This document shows positions 25,806 through 35,321 of a stretch of DNA of 64,000 nt, piece after piece. The translations under genes and the position numbers were made by a program. Source of the DNA: Pseudomonas sp. QTF5 (GTDB lineage: Bacteria > Pseudomonadota > Gammaproteobacteria > Pseudomonadales > Pseudomonadaceae); assembly GCF_000512695.2 (NCBI RefSeq), contig NZ_AZRW02000006.1:62001-126000 (forward strand). The letters run 5' to 3'. Under the pieces are notes generated by a model, which saw only the letters and a program-made list of their open reading frames with translations, did no database searches and was not told where the DNA came from. The first letter of the stretch is position 1, and each line of letters opens with the position of its first letter.

Positions 25806-26885
25806 TCAACGACGGGTCAACAACACCCCGGATTCCATGTGATGGGTCCACGGAAACTGGTCGAACATCGCGCATTGGGTAATGCGGTGGGTGTCGTGCA
25901 GTTGGGCGATGTTGGCCGCGAGGGTTTCCGGGTTGCAGGAAATGTAGAGGATGTTGTCGAAGCGTCGGGTCAGTTCGCAAGTGTCCGGGTCCATGCCGGC
26001 GCGCGGCGGGTCGACGAACACGCTACCGAATTCGTAGCTCTTGAGGTCGATACCGTGCAGGCGGCGGAACGGGCGAACTTCGTTCAGGGCTTCGGTCAGC
26101 TCTTCGGCAGACAAACGCACCAGCGTGACGTTATCCACCGCGTTTTCGCTCAGGTTGCTGAGCGCTGCATTGACCGAGGTCTTGCTGATTTCGGTGGCCA
26201 GCACTTTGCGCACGCGGGTCGCGAGTGGCAGGGTGAAGTTGCCGTTGCCGCAATACAGCTCCAGCAAATCGTCGGAACGATCGCCGAGGGCGTCATACGC
26301 CCAGTTAAGCATCTTCTGATTCACCGTGCCGTTGGGTTGGGTGAACGCGCCTTCCGGCTGGCGATAGCTGAAAGTGCGGCCGCCAACTTCGAGTTTCTCG
26401 ACCACGTAATCGTGACCGATCACTTCGCGTTTGCCCTTCGAGCGACCGATGATGCTGACGTTCAGGTCGGCTGCCAGTTTCGACGCCGCTGCGTGCCAGT
26501 GCTCGTCCAGCGGGCGGTGATAGCACAGGGTGATCATCGCATCGCCGGCCAGGGTGGTGAGGAACTCCACCTGAAACAGCTTGTGGCTCAGGGCCGAACT
26601 CGCTTGCCACGCTGCCTTCAGCTGCGGCATCAACTGGTTGATGCGCAGGCTGGCGATCGGGAACTCTTCGATCAGAATTGGCGTGCGTTTGTCTTCCTGG
26701 GAAAACATCGCGTAATGGCGCTCGCCGGCTTCACGCCACAGGCGGAATTCGGCACGCAGGCGGAAGTTTTTCAGCGGTGAATCGAACACTGCGGGTTCGG
26801 GAGCACCGAACGGGGCCAGCAGGTCGCGCAGGCGCGTGACCTTTTCTTCGAGCTGAACGGTGTAAGCCTGGGAATCAAAAGTCAT
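25806..26885 (-). CDS. trmA: tRNA (uridine(54)-C5)-methyltransferase
   Basis: The 359-residue product is read from [10 protein letters not shown] (ATG 26885). It has the SAM-binding [14 protein letters not shown] loop, [10 protein letters not shown] and the catalytic cysteine in [12 protein letters not shown], all as in TrmA, which makes ribothymidine at position 54 of the tRNA T-loop. The [15 protein letters not shown]-terminal segment is family-specific. The start overlaps the stop of the NCS2 permease (ATGA), so the genes are translationally coupled, an arrangement without obvious metabolic logic. A clear terminator follows. Confidence 0.95.
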   Translation of the reverse strand: MTFDSQAYTVQLEEKVTRLRDLLAPFGAPEPAVFDSPLKNFRLRAEFRLWREAGERHYAMFSQEDKRTPILIEEFPIASLRINQLMPQLKAAWQASSALSHKLFQVEFLTTLAGDAMITLCYHRPLDEHWHAAASKLAADLNVSIIGRSKGKREVIGHDYVVEKLEVGGRTFSYRQPEGAFTQPNGTVNQKMLNWAYDALGDRSDDLLELYCGNGNFTLPLATRVRKVLATEISKTSVNAALSNLSENAVDNVTLVRLSAEELTEALNEVRPFRRLHGIDLKSYEFGSVFVDPPRAGMDPDTCELTRRFDNILYISCNPETLAANIAQLHDTHRITQCAMFDQFPWTHHMESGVLLTRR

Positions 26886-28177
26886 GCGTTGAACCAACCC
26901 AACTTGATCACGAACAGAATCGACAGAATCACCAGCGCCGAATTCAACTCACGGCCGCGACCGGACAACAACTTGATGGCAGTCCAGGAGATGAAACCGA
27001 AGGCGATGCCGTTGGCGATGGAATAAGTGAATGGCATGGCCAGGGCGGTGACCACGACCGGTGCGGCGACGGTGATGTCGTCCCAGTCTATTTCGGCCAG
27101 GCCGGATGTCATCAGTACGGCGACGAACAGCAAAGCAGGCGCGGTGGCAAAGGCTGGAACACTGGCCGCCAATGGCGAGAAGAACAGCGCCAGCAGGAAC
27201 AGAATCGCGACCACGATGGCGGTCAGGCCAGTGCGGCCACCGGCACTCACGCCGGCTGCGGATTCGATGTAGCTGGTGGTGGTCGAAGTGCCCAGCAAGG
27301 AGCCGGCCATGGCCGCGGTGCTGTCGGCGATCAGGGCGCGGCCCATTTTCGGCATGTGGCCGTCCTTGCCCATCAGGCCAGCTCGCTTGGCGACGCCGAT
27401 CAGGGTGCCAGAGTTGTCGAACAGGTCGACGAACAGGAAGGCAAAGATCACGCTGACCAAACCGATGTCCAGTGCGCCTTTGATGTCGAGTTGCAGGAAG
27501 GTCGGGGCCAGGGATGGCGGCATCGACATCACGCCACCGAACGGGGTGAAGCCCATCACGATCGAAACGATGGTCACCGCCAGAATACCGATCAGGACTG
27601 CACCGCGTACTTTCAGGGCTTCGAGAGCAACGATAAGGGCGAAACCGAGGGTCGCGAGAATCGGCGCCGGTTGCTTCAGATCGCCAAGGCCGACCATGGT
27701 CGCCGGGTTGCTGACGACGATGCCGGCGTTGTGCAGGGCGATCAGCGCCAGGAACAGGCCGATACCGGCGGCAATCGCCGAACGTAGCGCCAGCGGGATG
27801 CTGTTGATGATCCATTCGCGGATGCGGAAGATCGACAGCAGGAAAAACATCACCGCCGAGATGAACACCGCACCCAGCGCCACTTGCCAGGTGTGGCCCA
27901 TGTGCAGGACCACGGTGTAGGTGAAGAAGGCGTTCAGGCCCATGCCCGGCGCGAGGGCAATCGGGTAGTTGGCGATCAGGCCCATGGTCGCCGAGCCGAT
28001 GGCGGCTGCCAGACAGGTGGCGACAAACACCGCACCCTTGTCCATGCCGGTCTCGCCGAGAATGCTCGGGTTGACGAACAGAATGTAGGCCATGGCCAAA
28101 AAGGTCGTGACGCCCGCCAGAATCTCGGTCCGCACGTTGGTATTGTGTGCCTTGAGTTGAAACAGCCTTTCCAGCAT
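26882..28177 (-). CDS. NCS2 family adenine/guanine/hypoxanthine permease
   Basis: The 431-residue product is a polytopic membrane protein with about 12-14 helices and the AzgA-like (COG2252) signatures: [34 protein letters not shown] and [23 protein letters not shown]. Proteins of this group are proton-coupled purine base importers (GhxP/AdeP type). Whether adenine or guanine/hypoxanthine is preferred cannot be read. It is followed directly by trmA with a 4-bp overlap. No purine riboswitch is evident in the 220-bp leader region. Confidence 0.92.
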   Translation of the reverse strand: MLERLFQLKAHNTNVRTEILAGVTTFLAMAYILFVNPSILGETGMDKGAVFVATCLAAAIGSATMGLIANYPIALAPGMGLNAFFTYTVVLHMGHTWQVALGAVFISAVMFFLLSIFRIREWIINSIPLALRSAIAAGIGLFLALIALHNAGIVVSNPATMVGLGDLKQPAPILATLGFALIVALEALKVRGAVLIGILAVTIVSIVMGFTPFGGVMSMPPSLAPTFLQLDIKGALDIGLVSVIFAFLFVDLFDNSGTLIGVAKRAGLMGKDGHMPKMGRALIADSTAAMAGSLLGTSTTTSYIESAAGVSAGGRTGLTAIVVAILFLLALFFSPLAASVPAFATAPALLFVAVLMTSGLAEIDWDDITVAAPVVVTALAMPFTYSIANGIAFGFISWTAIKLLSGRGRELNSALVILSILFVIKLGWFNA

Positions 28178-28403
28178 GTCTGCTCCCCGTGGCGCGCCCG
28201 GCGCCGTGAATGTATCGACCTCAACAGCAAAGCACAGACCGCTGCAGGCGCCTGGGGATTTTCTATGGGTCGGAAAAAGCCGCGCATCATACCAGCAGCG
28301 TGGGGCTATGGCTGCTTATGGCTGCGATCGTCGTCGATGTTTTGCACAAAAGGGAACTGCGCCATACTGCGCGCTGTTTTTTTGGGGGAGGGAGGGGGTA
28401 GAT

Positions 28404-28859
28404 ATGTATTGCATTAATAAGCGTGTGATAGCGGCATTTGGGTTGCTGCTCACCTGTTTCATCGGAGCGCAAACAGCCATTGCGGCCACGGCGCCACCGT
28501 TGAGCCAGGTGAAGGTGCTCAAGGTCGAATCGCCATCCTGTGGATTTGAAGATATTGCAGCCGCTCAGGACTGGACGCGCTGCAACCACAGTGGCCCGAA
28601 CATCAAGGTTTACGTGCTGGAGGTCGGCTACGGTCGCGAGCCTCATGTTGCGCTGGACGGATTCAAAGTGGACGGCACCCGAACCCCTGTCTGTGCTTTT
28701 GATACCGGCAACTTGACTGAGTGTTCCGCCGGGAAAAAAACCGTCGGCTATCTGTACATCTTCAGCCTGGCGGGCAAGCAGGGCGGCAGCTTCACCTTCC
28801 GCAATACCTCGATCAACGCGCCCGGGAACACGATGTCGACGCAGCTTTACATCAAGTAA
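28404..28859 (+). CDS. small secreted protein, DUF4879/YolA-like
   Basis: The 151-residue product starts at MYCINKRVIA, with a GGAGGGGG ribosome site nine bases upstream. A signal peptide covers about residues 1-27 (cleavage after TAIAA). The mature part has three to four cysteines (SCGFED, TRCNHS, PVCAFD, TECSAG), which would form two disulphides, and ends in TMSTQLYIK. The VLEVGYGREPHVALDG segment resembles the DUF4879 family, which includes secreted proteins of unknown function (recalled, not searched). No partner gene is adjacent; the DJ-1-like gene begins 67 bp later. Confidence 0.75.
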   Translation: MYCINKRVIAAFGLLLTCFIGAQTAIAATAPPLSQVKVLKVESPSCGFEDIAAAQDWTRCNHSGPNIKVYVLEVGYGREPHVALDGFKVDGTRTPVCAFDTGNLTECSAGKKTVGYLYIFSLAGKQGGSFTFRNTSINAPGNTMSTQLYIK

Positions 28860-28926
28860 CGGCTGGCCTCGAACAAGGGTCAGGAAAGCTGACTACGCTT
28901 TAAAGATTATTCTGTGGACCGCGCCC

Positions 28927-29478
28927 ATGACCTTTAGAGCCCTGATTACCCTCGCCGAGGGCATCGACGATCTGCAAACCGTGACCCTGATCGATGTGCT
29001 GCGCCGCGCCAAGGTTGAAGTGGTGGTGGCCAGCATCGAGGCACGGCGCATGCTCACTTGCGCTCGCGGCACCCGCTTGACTGCCGATGCGATGTTGGTG
29101 GATTTGCTGGCCCAGCCGTTCGACCTGATCGTGCTGCCCGGCGGTGCCGTGGGGGCGCAACATTTGGCGGCTCACCAACCCCTGCAACAATTGATCAAGG
29201 ACCAGTCCGCAGCCGGGCGCCTGTTCGCCGGTATTGCCGAATCTCCGGCACTCTCGCTGCAAACCTTTGGCGTTTTGCGTCAGCGGCGCATGACTTGCTT
29301 GCCTACGGTCAGCAATCAACTGTCAGGTTGTAACTTCATCGATCAACCGGTGGTGGTCGATGGCAACTGCATCACTGCTCAGGGTTCAGGCGCCGCGTTG
29401 GAGTTTGCGCTGACGCTGGTGGAGCAACTCTGCGGCAAAGCCATGCGGTCGACGGTGGCGAGGGAGTTGGTAGTTTAA
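28927..29478 (+). CDS. DJ-1/PfpI superfamily protein lacking the catalytic residues
   Basis: The 183-residue product has the DJ-1/YajL fold pattern (MTFRALITLAEGIDDLQTVT, LIVLPGG, ALEFALTLVEQL). The nucleophile elbow reads AGIAESPAL, so Ala104 replaces the conserved Cys. Gln17 replaces the Glu that hydrogen-bonds the Cys (E18 of human DJ-1), and Leu125 stands where the third conserved residue (His126) is expected. The protein is therefore unlikely to have the peptidase, glyoxalase or deglycase chemistry ascribed to the family. It may be a binding protein or pseudoenzyme. The reading frame is intact with normal codon use, which argues against a pseudogene. Confidence 0.85.
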   Translation: MTFRALITLAEGIDDLQTVTLIDVLRRAKVEVVVASIEARRMLTCARGTRLTADAMLVDLLAQPFDLIVLPGGAVGAQHLAAHQPLQQLIKDQSAAGRLFAGIAESPALSLQTFGVLRQRRMTCLPTVSNQLSGCNFIDQPVVVDGNCITAQGSGAALEFALTLVEQLCGKAMRSTVARELVV

Positions 29479-29499
29479 AGAGTGCCCTGAACAACTGAG

Positions 29500-30738
29500 T
29501 CAAGCCCTGACCTCTTCCACCGGCACATGCATGCGGTCGCGGTTGGCCAGGGTCGGGAACAGCTTGATCCAGGCCCCGGTCACCATCAGCGTGCCGATGC
29601 CGCCCATGACCACTGCTGGCACAGTGCCGAACCAGTGGGCCGTCAGGCCGGACTCGAACTCGCCGAGCTGATTCGAAGCGCCGATGAACAAGCCATTCAC
29701 AGCGCTGACCCGGCCGCGCATTTCGTCGGGGGTTTCCAATTGTACGAATGAGGCGCGGATCACCATGCTGATCATGTCTGCCGCGCCCAATACCACCAGT
29801 ACTGCGAGGGAAAACCAGAACGAAGTCGACAGGCCGAAAGCGATGGTCGCCACGCCGAATACACCCACGGCCGTGAACATGACCCGCCCGACGTTGCGCT
29901 CCACGGCAAATCGCGCCAGAAACAGCGACATCAGCAGCGCCCCGACCGCAGGGGCCGAACGCAGCAGGCCCAGACCCCACGGGCCGGTCAGCAGAATATC
30001 TTTGGCGAACACCGGCAGCAGTGCGGTCGCGCCACCCAGCAGGACGGCAAACAGATCCAGGGAAATCGCCCCGAGAATGTCCGGGCGACTGCGAATGAAG
30101 CGGATGCCCGCCAGCAGCGAATCCAGGGTGGCCTTGCCCTTGTTCAACGGTGTCTGCCGGGCCGGCAGGTTGAGCATCAGCGCACAAGCGATGAGGTAAA
30201 GGATCACCGTCGGGCCGTACACCCAAACGCTGCCGAAGGCGTAGAGCAAACCGCCCAGTGCCGGGGCGACGATGGTCGCGGATTGTTGTGCAGATTGCGC
30301 CGCAGCAACCGCGCGGGGAAATAACGCGCTGGGCACGATGCTCGGCAGCAATGCCTGAGTCGTCGGCATTTCGAAGGAGCGGGCGGCGCCGAGCAGGAAC
30401 GCGAGGATGAAGATCATCTCCCGGGTGACATGGTCGGTCGCGCTACCGATGGCTAGCGACAGGGCAATCAGCGCCTGCAGGAACTGACAAATCGCCGCGA
30501 CCTTGCGCCGGTCATAGCGATCTGCGACGTGCCCGGTGTGCAGCATGAACAACACTCGAGGGGCAAATTCCACCAGCCCCACCAGGCCCAGATCGAGCAC
30601 ATTGCCGGTCAGTTGATACAGATTCCAGCCGATAGCCACCGTGAGCATCTGAAAACCGCTGGCGGTAAACACCCGAGCCAGCCAGAACGCGATAAACGGG
30701 CGGTGATGACGTAACAGCAGGGGCGCTTGGCTGGGCAT
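29500..30738 (-). CDS. MFS transporter (DHA3/EntS-like)
   Basis: The 412-residue product has twelve predicted helices, the A-loop GHVADRYDRRKVA and the VRASFVQLETPDEMRGRVSAVNGL cytoplasmic motif typical of the MFS_3 (DHA3, EntS-like) exporters. The family exports drugs, macrolides or siderophores; the substrate here is unknown. It is convergent with the DJ-1-like gene (22 bp between stops). No adjacent regulator or siderophore genes are seen. Confidence 0.85.
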   Translation of the reverse strand: MPSQAPLLLRHHRPFIAFWLARVFTASGFQMLTVAIGWNLYQLTGNVLDLGLVGLVEFAPRVLFMLHTGHVADRYDRRKVAAICQFLQALIALSLAIGSATDHVTREMIFILAFLLGAARSFEMPTTQALLPSIVPSALFPRAVAAAQSAQQSATIVAPALGGLLYAFGSVWVYGPTVILYLIACALMLNLPARQTPLNKGKATLDSLLAGIRFIRSRPDILGAISLDLFAVLLGGATALLPVFAKDILLTGPWGLGLLRSAPAVGALLMSLFLARFAVERNVGRVMFTAVGVFGVATIAFGLSTSFWFSLAVLVVLGAADMISMVIRASFVQLETPDEMRGRVSAVNGLFIGASNQLGEFESGLTAHWFGTVPAVVMGGIGTLMVTGAWIKLFPTLANRDRMHVPVEEVRA

Positions 30739-30856
30739 CTGAAGGCAGGTCTGGGTGGAGGGGAAGGGTCGAGATTATCACCAACCTGTAACCAGAAGTT
30801 GCAGGGCTAGGAAATTTAGTTAGCTAGACACCGATCTGCGCAGCCCCTTATATCCC

Positions 30857-30989
30857 CTGTGGCGAGGGAGCTTGCTCCCGCTGGGCTGCGAAGCAGTCCC
30901 GAACCTGCTACCCCATCCCCACAGGCATATCGCATCACCCGGTTTTACGACTGCTGCGCAGCCGAGCGGGAGCAAGCTCCCTCGCCACG
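30857..30989. repeat. inverted pair of the second REP family
   Basis: TGTGGCGAGGGAGCTTGCTC with an adjoining CTGGGCTGCGAAGCAG (30858-30896) is inverted at 30951-30988 as CTGCTGCGCAGCC...CTCCCTCGCCAC. It lies in the MFS-cioA intergenic region, outside the presumed promoter. Confidence 0.8.
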
Positions 30990-31091
30990 GGAATGTATTG
31001 CAGCTCAAGACAAAACCCATGAGGCAACCTGTCACGCGGCAAAAGACCACACCGTCCATCGGTAAAAATGCGACTACTCTTTCAACGTTGC

Positions 31092-31105
31092 TTGATCCAG
31101 ATCAA
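31092..31105. promoter_or_regulatory. ANR/FNR-type box TTGATCCAGATCAA
   Basis: This is a perfect TTGAT-N4-ATCAA palindrome 154 bp upstream of the cioA start. ANR, the Pseudomonas FNR homologue, is known to repress cioAB at low oxygen in P. aeruginosa; a similar role here is inferred. Confidence 0.8.
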
Positions 31106-31259
31106 GACCCTTCGTGGAAATGATCCGGCGGCCAGATGGCCAGATTCCCTACGTTGTGATGATGGTAAAAAAAGAACGAATCCGAATTCGCCATATCCGT
31201 GGGGGCAGTGGGTGCAGGCCGCAAGCCTTCAGCCAGTATTACCTGACAGAGGAAGACTT

Positions 31260-32702
31260 ATGTTCGGTTTGGAGGCACTCGATCTCGCCCGGATTCAGTT
31301 CGCATTCACCATTTCGTTTCACATCCTGTTTCCGGCCATCACCATTGGCCTGGCGAGTTACCTGGCGGTGCTCGAAGGCCTGTGGCTGAAGACGCACAAC
31401 GACACTTACCGCGATCTGTACCATTTCTGGTCGAAGATTTTTGCCGTCAACTTCGGCATGGGCGTGGTTTCCGGCTTGGTCATGGCCTATCAGTTCGGCA
31501 CCAACTGGAGTCGTTTCTCGGACTTCGCAGGTTCCGTGACCGGGCCGTTGTTGACCTATGAAGTGCTCACTGCCTTCTTCCTCGAGGCCGGTTTCCTCGG
31601 CGTCATGCTGTTCGGCTGGAACAAGGTCGGACGCAAGCTGCACTTTTTCTCGACGGTCATGGTGGCCATCGGCACCCTTATTTCGACCTTCTGGATTCTG
31701 GCCTCCAACAGTTGGATGCAGACCCCGCAAGGCTACGAAATCGTCAACGGCCAAGTCATTCCGGTGGACTGGCTGGCGATTATTTTCAATCCGTCGTTCC
31801 CCTACCGGCTGTTGCACATGTCCACGGCGGCGTTCGTTGCGACGGCCTTCTTCGTCGGTTCGTCGGCGGCTTGGCACTTGCTGCGCGGCAAGGACAACCC
31901 GGCGATTCGCACCATGCTCTCGATGGCGATGTGGATGGCGCTGATCGTTGCCCCTATCCAGGCGGTTATCGGTGACTTCCACGGCGTCAACACGCTCAAG
32001 CATCAACCGGCGAAAATCGCTGCGATCGAAGGTCACTGGGAAAACGTCGGCAATGAACCGACCCCGCTGATCCTGTTCGGCTGGCCGGACATGAAAGCCG
32101 AGAAAACCAGATTTGCCGTCGAGATTCCGTACCTGGGCAGCCTGATCCTGACCCACAGCCTGGACAAGCAAGTACCGGCACTCAAGGAATTCGCGCCTGA
32201 AGACCGGCCGAATTCGACCATCGTCTTCTGGTCGTTCCGGATCATGGTCGGCCTGGGCGTGCTGATGATCTTCACTGGTTTGTGGAGCCTGTGGCTGCGC
32301 AAACGCGACAGGCTGTATACCTCACGTCCATTCCTGTACCTGGCGTTGTGGATGGGCCCGTCCGGCCTGGTCGCGATTCTCGCCGGCTGGTTCACCACTG
32401 AAATCGGCCGTCAGCCGTGGGTGGTCTACGGCTTGATGCGCACGGCAGACGCGTCCTCCGGGCACAGCTTCGTGCAGATGAGCATCACCTTGATCATGTT
32501 CGTTGTGGTCTATTTCGCGCTGTTCGGTGCCGGTCTTGGTTACATGATGCGTCTGGTGCGCAAAGGGCCGAAGATCGACGAAGGCAAGGAAACCAACGAA
32601 GGCGGCCCTGGCCAGCAACGCACACCGGCCCGTCCACTGTCTGCAGCCGACGACGACAACGGTGAAGGCGAACACAGCCACAGCCTGAACAAGGAGATTT
32701 GA
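31260..32702 (+). CDS. cioA: cyanide-insensitive terminal oxidase subunit I
   Basis: The 480-residue product starts at MFGLEALDLARIQF, with GAGGAA upstream; open codons before it are not coding. It is a cytochrome bd-type subunit I with the heme-ligand His21 (SFHILFPAITIG), the second ligand region YRLLHMSTAAF and the GRQPW loop near the quinol site. The Q-loop is short, as in CioA, and not long as in E. coli CydA. CioAB oxidises ubiquinol and reduces oxygen, and it remains active with cyanide. It is the first gene of a three-gene unit with cioB and a DUF2474 protein. Confidence 0.93.
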   Translation: MFGLEALDLARIQFAFTISFHILFPAITIGLASYLAVLEGLWLKTHNDTYRDLYHFWSKIFAVNFGMGVVSGLVMAYQFGTNWSRFSDFAGSVTGPLLTYEVLTAFFLEAGFLGVMLFGWNKVGRKLHFFSTVMVAIGTLISTFWILASNSWMQTPQGYEIVNGQVIPVDWLAIIFNPSFPYRLLHMSTAAFVATAFFVGSSAAWHLLRGKDNPAIRTMLSMAMWMALIVAPIQAVIGDFHGVNTLKHQPAKIAAIEGHWENVGNEPTPLILFGWPDMKAEKTRFAVEIPYLGSLILTHSLDKQVPALKEFAPEDRPNSTIVFWSFRIMVGLGVLMIFTGLWSLWLRKRDRLYTSRPFLYLALWMGPSGLVAILAGWFTTEIGRQPWVVYGLMRTADASSGHSFVQMSITLIMFVVVYFALFGAGLGYMMRLVRKGPKIDEGKETNEGGPGQQRTPARPLSAADDDNGEGEHSHSLNKEI

Positions 32703-32705
32703 ATC

Positions 32706-33713
32706 ATGGGTATTGATCTTCCGCTGATCTGGGCCGTGATCATCATCTTCGGCATCATGATGTACGTGGTCATGGACGGCTTTGACCTGGGAATCGGGAT
32801 TCTCTTCCCGTTCATCAAGGGCAAGAGCGATCGTGACGTCATGATGAACACCGTCGCCCCGGTCTGGGACGGCAACGAAACCTGGCTGGTATTGGGCGGC
32901 GCGGCATTGTTCGGCGCCTTCCCGCTGGCCTATTCGGTGGTGCTCTCGGCGCTGTACCTGCCGCTGATTTTTATGCTGATCGGGCTGATTTTTCGCGGTG
33001 TGGCCTTTGAGTTTCGCTTCAAGGCCAAGGACGACAAGCGTCATCTCTGGGACAAGGCATTCATCGGTGGCTCGATCGCCGCAACCTTCTTCCAGGGCGT
33101 GGCGTTGGGTGCGTTCATCGATGGGCTACCGGTAGTCAATCGTCAGTTTGCCGGCGGTTCACTCGACTGGCTGACACCGTTCACGATGTTCTGTGGCGCG
33201 GCGCTGGTGGTGGCTTATGCGCTGCTCGGTTGCACCTGGCTGATCATGAAGACCGAAGGCAAGCTGCAGGAGCAGATGCATGACCTGGCGCGGCCATTGG
33301 CCTTCGTGTTACTGGCGGTGATTGGCGTTGTCAGTATCTGGACACCGTTGGCCCACGCTGAGATCGCTGCACGCTGGTTCACCCTGCCGAATCTGTTCTG
33401 GTTCTTGCCGGTACCGATTCTGGTGCTGGTGACCCTGTACGGTCTGATTCGCGCGGTGGCCCGAAATGCGCATTACACGCCATTCCTGCTGACCCTGGTA
33501 CTGATCTTCCTCGGCTACAGCGGTCTGGGTATCAGCCTGTGGCCGAACATTGTGCCGCCGTCGATCTCGATCTGGGACGCCGCCGCGCCGCCGCAAAGCC
33601 AGGGCTTCATGCTGGTGGGTACGCTGTTCATCATCCCGTTCATCCTGGGTTACACCTTCTGGAGCTACTACGTATTCCGCGGCAAGGTCACCCACGAAGA
33701 TGGTTACCACTAG
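32706..33713 (+). CDS. cioB: cyanide-insensitive terminal oxidase subunit II
   Basis: The 335-residue product has eight to nine predicted helices and the CydB opening PLIWAVIIIFGIMMYVVMDG followed by FDLGIGIL. The VWDGNETWLVLGG segment is conserved in subunit II. The gene begins three bases after the cioA stop. It forms the heterodimeric quinol oxidase with CioA in the cytoplasmic membrane. The downstream 56-residue DUF2474 gene completes the unit before a strong terminator. Confidence 0.93.
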   Translation: MGIDLPLIWAVIIIFGIMMYVVMDGFDLGIGILFPFIKGKSDRDVMMNTVAPVWDGNETWLVLGGAALFGAFPLAYSVVLSALYLPLIFMLIGLIFRGVAFEFRFKAKDDKRHLWDKAFIGGSIAATFFQGVALGAFIDGLPVVNRQFAGGSLDWLTPFTMFCGAALVVAYALLGCTWLIMKTEGKLQEQMHDLARPLAFVLLAVIGVVSIWTPLAHAEIAARWFTLPNLFWFLPVPILVLVTLYGLIRAVARNAHYTPFLLTLVLIFLGYSGLGISLWPNIVPPSISIWDAAAPPQSQGFMLVGTLFIIPFILGYTFWSYYVFRGKVTHEDGYH

Positions 33714-33764
33714 CTACGATTACGGCGCAGGATTGATACCTGCGCCGTTGCAGAGGAGAAAGCG

Positions 33765-33935
33765 ATGATGGCGGGCAAACCTGATTTGCAGGAAATCGAA
33801 GCCGCAGAGAAAAAGCCGCTCTGGCAGCGATTAGGCTGGCTGGCGATGATCTGGACCGGCAGCGTCGTGGCCCTGTTCATCGTAGCTACGGTGATGCGCA
33901 TGTTCATGAATGCCGCAGGTCTGAGCACTCACTGA
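33765..33935 (+). CDS. DUF2474 small membrane protein of the cio operon
   Basis: The 56-residue product starts at tandem ATGs (33765, 33768) after GAGGAGA. A charged cytoplasmic N-terminus (residues 1-19) is followed by one membrane helix (about 22-47, WLAMIWTGSVVALFIVATVM) and a short tail. This is the DUF2474 pattern found after cioAB/cydAB in Pseudomonas. By analogy with CydX, which stabilises bd oxidase, it may be an accessory subunit. It lies 51 bp after cioB and immediately before a terminator. Confidence 0.8.
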   Translation: MMAGKPDLQEIEAAEKKPLWQRLGWLAMIWTGSVVALFIVATVMRMFMNAAGLSTH

Positions 33936-33970
33936 AATTCCCATCCCGTTGCCTTGCGGCACGGATTTAT

Positions 33971-33998
33971 AACCCTCCTTTCATGGAGGGTTTTTTTT
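33971..33998 (+). terminator. rho-independent terminator of the cio operon
   Basis: The hairpin AACCCTCC/GGAGGGTT (33971-33992) has a 6-nt loop and is followed by eight T residues. It also marks the boundary to the convergent rlmG. Confidence 0.9.
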
Positions 33999-34005
33999 GG
34001 GGGGG

Positions 34006-35130
34006 TTATTTGCGTGCTTTGAGAATGACGAACTTGGGGGTGGCCGCTACTTGCTCGACACCGCGGAACAACCGCGCCAGCTTGCTGTGATAACCCAGGT
34101 GACGGTTGCCGACGATGTACAGCGCGCCGCCCACCACCAACGATTCACGCGCTTGCTGGAACATCCGCCAGGCCAGGAAATCGCCGACCACTTGCTGTTG
34201 GTGAAACGGCGGATTGCACAACACCACGTCCAGGGATTGAGGTTCCTGCTCTGCCAAACCATCGCCGGCCCGCACGCTCACGTCACGATCACCCAGCGCA
34301 GTGCGCCAGTTTTCAGCGGCCGATTGCACGGCCATGAACGACTCATCCACCAAAGTGTAGTGGGCCTCAGGGTTTTGCAGGGCACTGGCGATCGCCAGCA
34401 CGCCATTACCACACCCCAGATCGGCGACTCGTGCTGCGCCGAGGTTCTTCGGCAAGTGCGGCAAAAAGGCCCGCGTACCGATGTCCAGCCCTTCGCGGCA
34501 GAACACATTGGCGTGATTGAGCAGTTCGATCGCAGGGGCGTCGAGTCGATAGCGGGTCGGGTAAGGGGAAACAGCGGGGGTTTTGTCTTCGGATGTGGCG
34601 ATCAGCAGCCGAGCCTTCTTCACGGCAAGCGAGGCTTGCACCGGGCCGATGTAACGCTCCAGCAGATCGCCCGCAGCGCGTGGCAAATGTTTCACCATCG
34701 CTGCCGCAATCACTTGAGCGCCAGGAGCCAGTTGCCCTTGTAGCCGGATCAGTTGCTCTTCCAGCAAGGCCAGGGTTTTCGGTACCCGGATCAATACCCG
34801 GTCAAACGGCCCGACGAACGCTTCGCTGGCAGGCACCTTCGGCACTGCATCAAACGCCTGGCCGTTGCGTATCAAGTTTTTTTCCAGCCCCTGAAAAGCC
34901 AGAAACGAATCGCCGCTGCTGGTCACCCGAACCTTGGTCACAAGGCTGGCGGCCAAAGCACCGAAGCTGTCGTTGAGCACCAGCACTCGGGTATCGGCTG
35001 CCGGTTGTTGCTCGGCCAGATGATTGAGCAGGTATTCGTCGGCGGCATCAAATGCTTGCAACGGTTCATTCTGCTGTTCTGGCTGGCGGATCAGATCGAG
35101 TTGAGCGAAGGGGGTTTCGAGCAGAGGCAT
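34006..35130 (-). CDS. rlmG: 23S rRNA (guanine(1835)-N2)-methyltransferase
   Basis: The 374-residue product has the duplicated methyltransferase fold of RlmG/RsmC-type enzymes: an inactive N-terminal half and a catalytic C-terminal half with VADLGCGNGVLAIAS as the SAM loop. VLCNPPFHQQQVV is the N-methylase NPPF motif. RlmG methylates G1835 of 23S rRNA during ribosome maturation. It begins with MPLLETPFAQLDLIR, as in other Pseudomonas RlmG proteins. The gene is monocistronic. Confidence 0.9.
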   Translation of the reverse strand: MPLLETPFAQLDLIRQPEQQNEPLQAFDAADEYLLNHLAEQQPAADTRVLVLNDSFGALAASLVTKVRVTSSGDSFLAFQGLEKNLIRNGQAFDAVPKVPASEAFVGPFDRVLIRVPKTLALLEEQLIRLQGQLAPGAQVIAAAMVKHLPRAAGDLLERYIGPVQASLAVKKARLLIATSEDKTPAVSPYPTRYRLDAPAIELLNHANVFCREGLDIGTRAFLPHLPKNLGAARVADLGCGNGVLAIASALQNPEAHYTLVDESFMAVQSAAENWRTALGDRDVSVRAGDGLAEQEPQSLDVVLCNPPFHQQQVVGDFLAWRMFQQARESLVVGGALYIVGNRHLGYHSKLARLFRGVEQVAATPKFVILKARK

Positions 35131-35321
35131 GAGGCGGGAGGCTCTGGGTAGTCAACGGAGGATAATCAACGAGTGGCCCGGCGCTCAGGTGCGTTGTAGC
35201 GGGCGGAACCATCCGAGCAAACTGCGTCGTGGCATTTCACACGGCATCACTCAGGACGGATCGCAGATGGTACGTTTTTTTGGCCTGGATTACTTGCAGG
35301 GATTACCTGATTCGAACGGTT

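Larger units (their letters stand above)
30739..31259. other. 521-bp intergenic region between MFS and cioA
   Basis: No gene is seen. It holds a second-family REP pair (30857-30989) on the MFS side and, on the cioA side, a perfect ANR/FNR-type site at 31092-31105. About 150 bp of leader follow before cioA, without a recognisable riboswitch. Confidence 0.5.

Noticed and set aside
28178..28403. Possible purine riboswitch in front of the NCS2 permease
   Set aside because: No three-way junction or conserved purine aptamer core could be drawn from the leader.
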